The notes beneath the pieces are model-generated. The model was not told the origin of the DNA, searched no databases, and worked only from the letters and a program-made list of their open reading frames with translations. The translations under genes were made by a program, and so were the position numbers. A stretch of DNA of 6,986 nucleotides, taken from Acidobacteriota bacterium (lineage in GTDB: Bacteria > Acidobacteriota > Vicinamibacteria > Vicinamibacterales > Vicinamibacteraceae). Position 1 is the stretch's first letter. Each line of letters opens with the position of its first letter. Positions 5,951-6,986 of this stretch are shown one piece after another. The DNA lies in contig JACDAO010000560.1 of NCBI GenBank assembly GCA_013695405.1, positions 1 through 6,986 on the forward strand. Direction: 5' to 3'.

Positions 5951-6986
5951 CTACGTCCCGGGCAGACGGATCCGCAGCTTGGCGGCCAGCGAGAGGCCCG
6001 GTGCGTCGACGCCCGAGCCGTGCCAGCGGTACGAGGTGTCGGTGACGTTGTCGAGAATGAGTGTGACCTCGACGCGCTCTGACAGGCGCCAGCCGCCGCG
6101 CACGCTGCCGACGACGAAGCCGTCGGTCTGCGTGAACAGCGGCAAGGCATCCGCGCTGCCGAGGACCCGTTGCTGGACGTCGGCCAGGCTCTCGCCGGTG
6201 CTGATCAACCGACCGTTGCCAACCAGACCGAGGTCGGTCGCGGTCCCGCTGAAGAACGCGGCGATGTCGTCGCGCCTGCGACGCGCGCCGATGCGCGCAT
6301 CCGACAGGTCTCCCGGGCTGAGCCGATCCTGCGTTGCGGCGATGGTGATCACGCCCTCGAGCCAGACCGGCTGCAGCGACGGCTCCCATTTCACCCGCAC
6401 CCCGCCGATCACCGGCGGCATGCGGCGCAGGTAGGCGCCGCCCGCCTCGCGGCCGTGTGCCACCGACACCTGTGCGCTGGCAATCCAGGTCCGCGTGACG
6501 CGCACGTGCGTGTCGAGTTCCACGCCGTGCACGCGCGCCTGGTCGACGTTGACGCGCGTGACGATGGGGCGCGGGTCCACCGCCGCATACGCCCGACCCT
6601 CGTCGTCCTGCGAGACCACGGCGTACCCGGCGATGCTGGCGCCGGCCAGGCCGGTCGGGAAGATCGCGGTGCGGCGCGCGATCAGGTCACGCAGTTCGAG
6701 GTCGAACGCGGTCATCGACGCGGCAACGCGGCCGGTCCGCAGCTTGGCCCCAGCCTCGACGGCGTAGACGTGTTCGGGTCTCAACGCAGTCACCGCGACC
6801 TCGCTGGAGACGGCGGTGGCGCCATCCGACGTGCCGGTGAACGCGCCGAGGCGAGCGGCCTCCTGCGGGGCGATCTCCAGGCCGCCGCCGGAGACGCCAA
6901 TCGCGCCGAGGTCGAACGCGTTGGCGGCACGGAAGCCGCGACTGACCGAGCCGGTCAGGTTCAGGAACGGCGTCGCACTCCAGACC
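5951..6986 (-). CDS. TonB-dependent outer-membrane receptor, C-terminal part (5' end outside window)
   Basis: The C-terminal 344 residues of a TonB-dependent receptor, an outer-membrane beta-barrel that imports a ligand using TonB energy. The frame is open to the window edge; the plug domain, TonB box and signal peptide are missing. Support comes from alternating amphipathic beta-strand sequence and family landmarks: SVSRGFRAANAFDLG near the visible start, LRPEHVYAVEAGAK, ARVHGVELD, and the terminal LILDNVTDTSYRWHGSGVDAPG followed by a last strand ending in LRIRLPGT and TAG. The last residue is Thr instead of the aromatic residue usual for outer-membrane barrels. The ligand cannot be told from this portion. 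It is co-directional with the efflux operon but separated from it by 160 bases containing the predicted sigma-54 promoter, so it is probably a separate transcription unit. Readthrough is possible because no clear terminator is seen. Confidence 0.9.
   Translation of the reverse strand, partial: VWSATPFLNLTGSVSRGFRAANAFDLGAIGVSGGGLEIAPQEAARLGAFTGTSDGATAVSSEVAVTALRPEHVYAVEAGAKLRTGRVAASMTAFDLELRDLIARRTAIFPTGLAGASIAGYAVVSQDDEGRAYAAVDPRPIVTRVNVDQARVHGVELDTHVRVTRTWIASAQVSVAHGREAGGAYLRRMPPVIGGVRVKWEPSLQPVWLEGVITIAATQDRLSPGDLSDARIGARRRRDDIAAFFSGTATDLGLVGNGRLISTGESLADVQQRVLGSADALPLFTQTDGFVVGSVRGGWRLSERVEVTLILDNVTDTSYRWHGSGVDAPGLSLAAKLRIRLPGT
5955..5968 (+). repeat. Direct repeat copy of the enhancer-like motif, overlapping receptor 3' end
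   Basis: GTCCCGGGCAGACG here matches GTCCCGGACAGACG at 5921-5934 in 13 of 14 positions, 34 bases away. It lies just inside the coding end of the TonB-dependent receptor, covering codons for its last few residues. It lacks the second half (GTCC) of the dyad, so if it binds the regulator at all it is a half or degenerate site. Chance similarity imposed by coding sequence cannot be excluded. Confidence 0.4.

Noticed and set aside
5791..6150. Upstream extension of the adaptor frame (starts at 6150, 5901 or 5811)
   Set aside because: The 6150 start overlaps the receptor gene. The 5901 start would place the sigma-54 promoter and a dyad arm inside coding sequence and adds residues unlike an adaptor N-terminus. 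The GTG at 5811 would leave almost no leader after the predicted transcription start.

Overview
This is a GC-rich window from a Gram-negative (diderm) bacterium. All six recognisable genes lie on the minus strand, so reading order runs from high to low coordinates. The diderm assignment rests on a TonB-dependent outer-membrane receptor and a periplasmic adaptor. The look of the receptor, and the single-unit MacB/FtsX-type permeases next to a sigma-54 response regulator, would fit Acidobacteriota (Vicinamibacteria-like) or a high-GC gammaproteobacterium such as a Xanthomonadales member. That placement is an impression from family resemblance and is weak.

Layout in transcription order: (1) the C-terminal 344 residues of a TonB-dependent receptor (6986-5951, 5' end outside the window); (2) a 160-base intergenic region with a good sigma-54 -24/-12 promoter and, upstream of it, two near-identical dyads centred 30 bp apart; (3) an HlyD/MacA-like periplasmic adaptor (5790-4537); (4) a MacB/LolD-type ABC ATPase (4499-3780); (5) a first MacB/FtsX-type permease (3775-2441); (6) a second, different MacB/FtsX-type permease (2432-1170); (7) an NtrC-class sigma-54-activating response regulator (1145 to beyond position 1, C-terminal DNA-binding domain not in the window). 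Genes 3 to 7 are 4 to 37 bases apart and look like one operon.

How it fits together: the adaptor, ATPase and two permeases form a tripartite-type ABC efflux or mechanotransmission pump of the MacAB kind, with the two permeases probably pairing as a heterodimer. The last visible gene encodes an activator that needs phosphorylation at Asp56 and sigma-54 RNA polymerase. The first gene of the operon is preceded by a sigma-54 promoter with paired candidate enhancer sites at about -88 and -118. The simplest reading is a self-contained, autoregulated stress-response efflux island; a sensor kinase gene would be expected just beyond position 1. The individual families are known. The regulatory region is the part most worth a second look. 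No RNA genes, CRISPR arrays, insertion sequences or attachment sites were seen.
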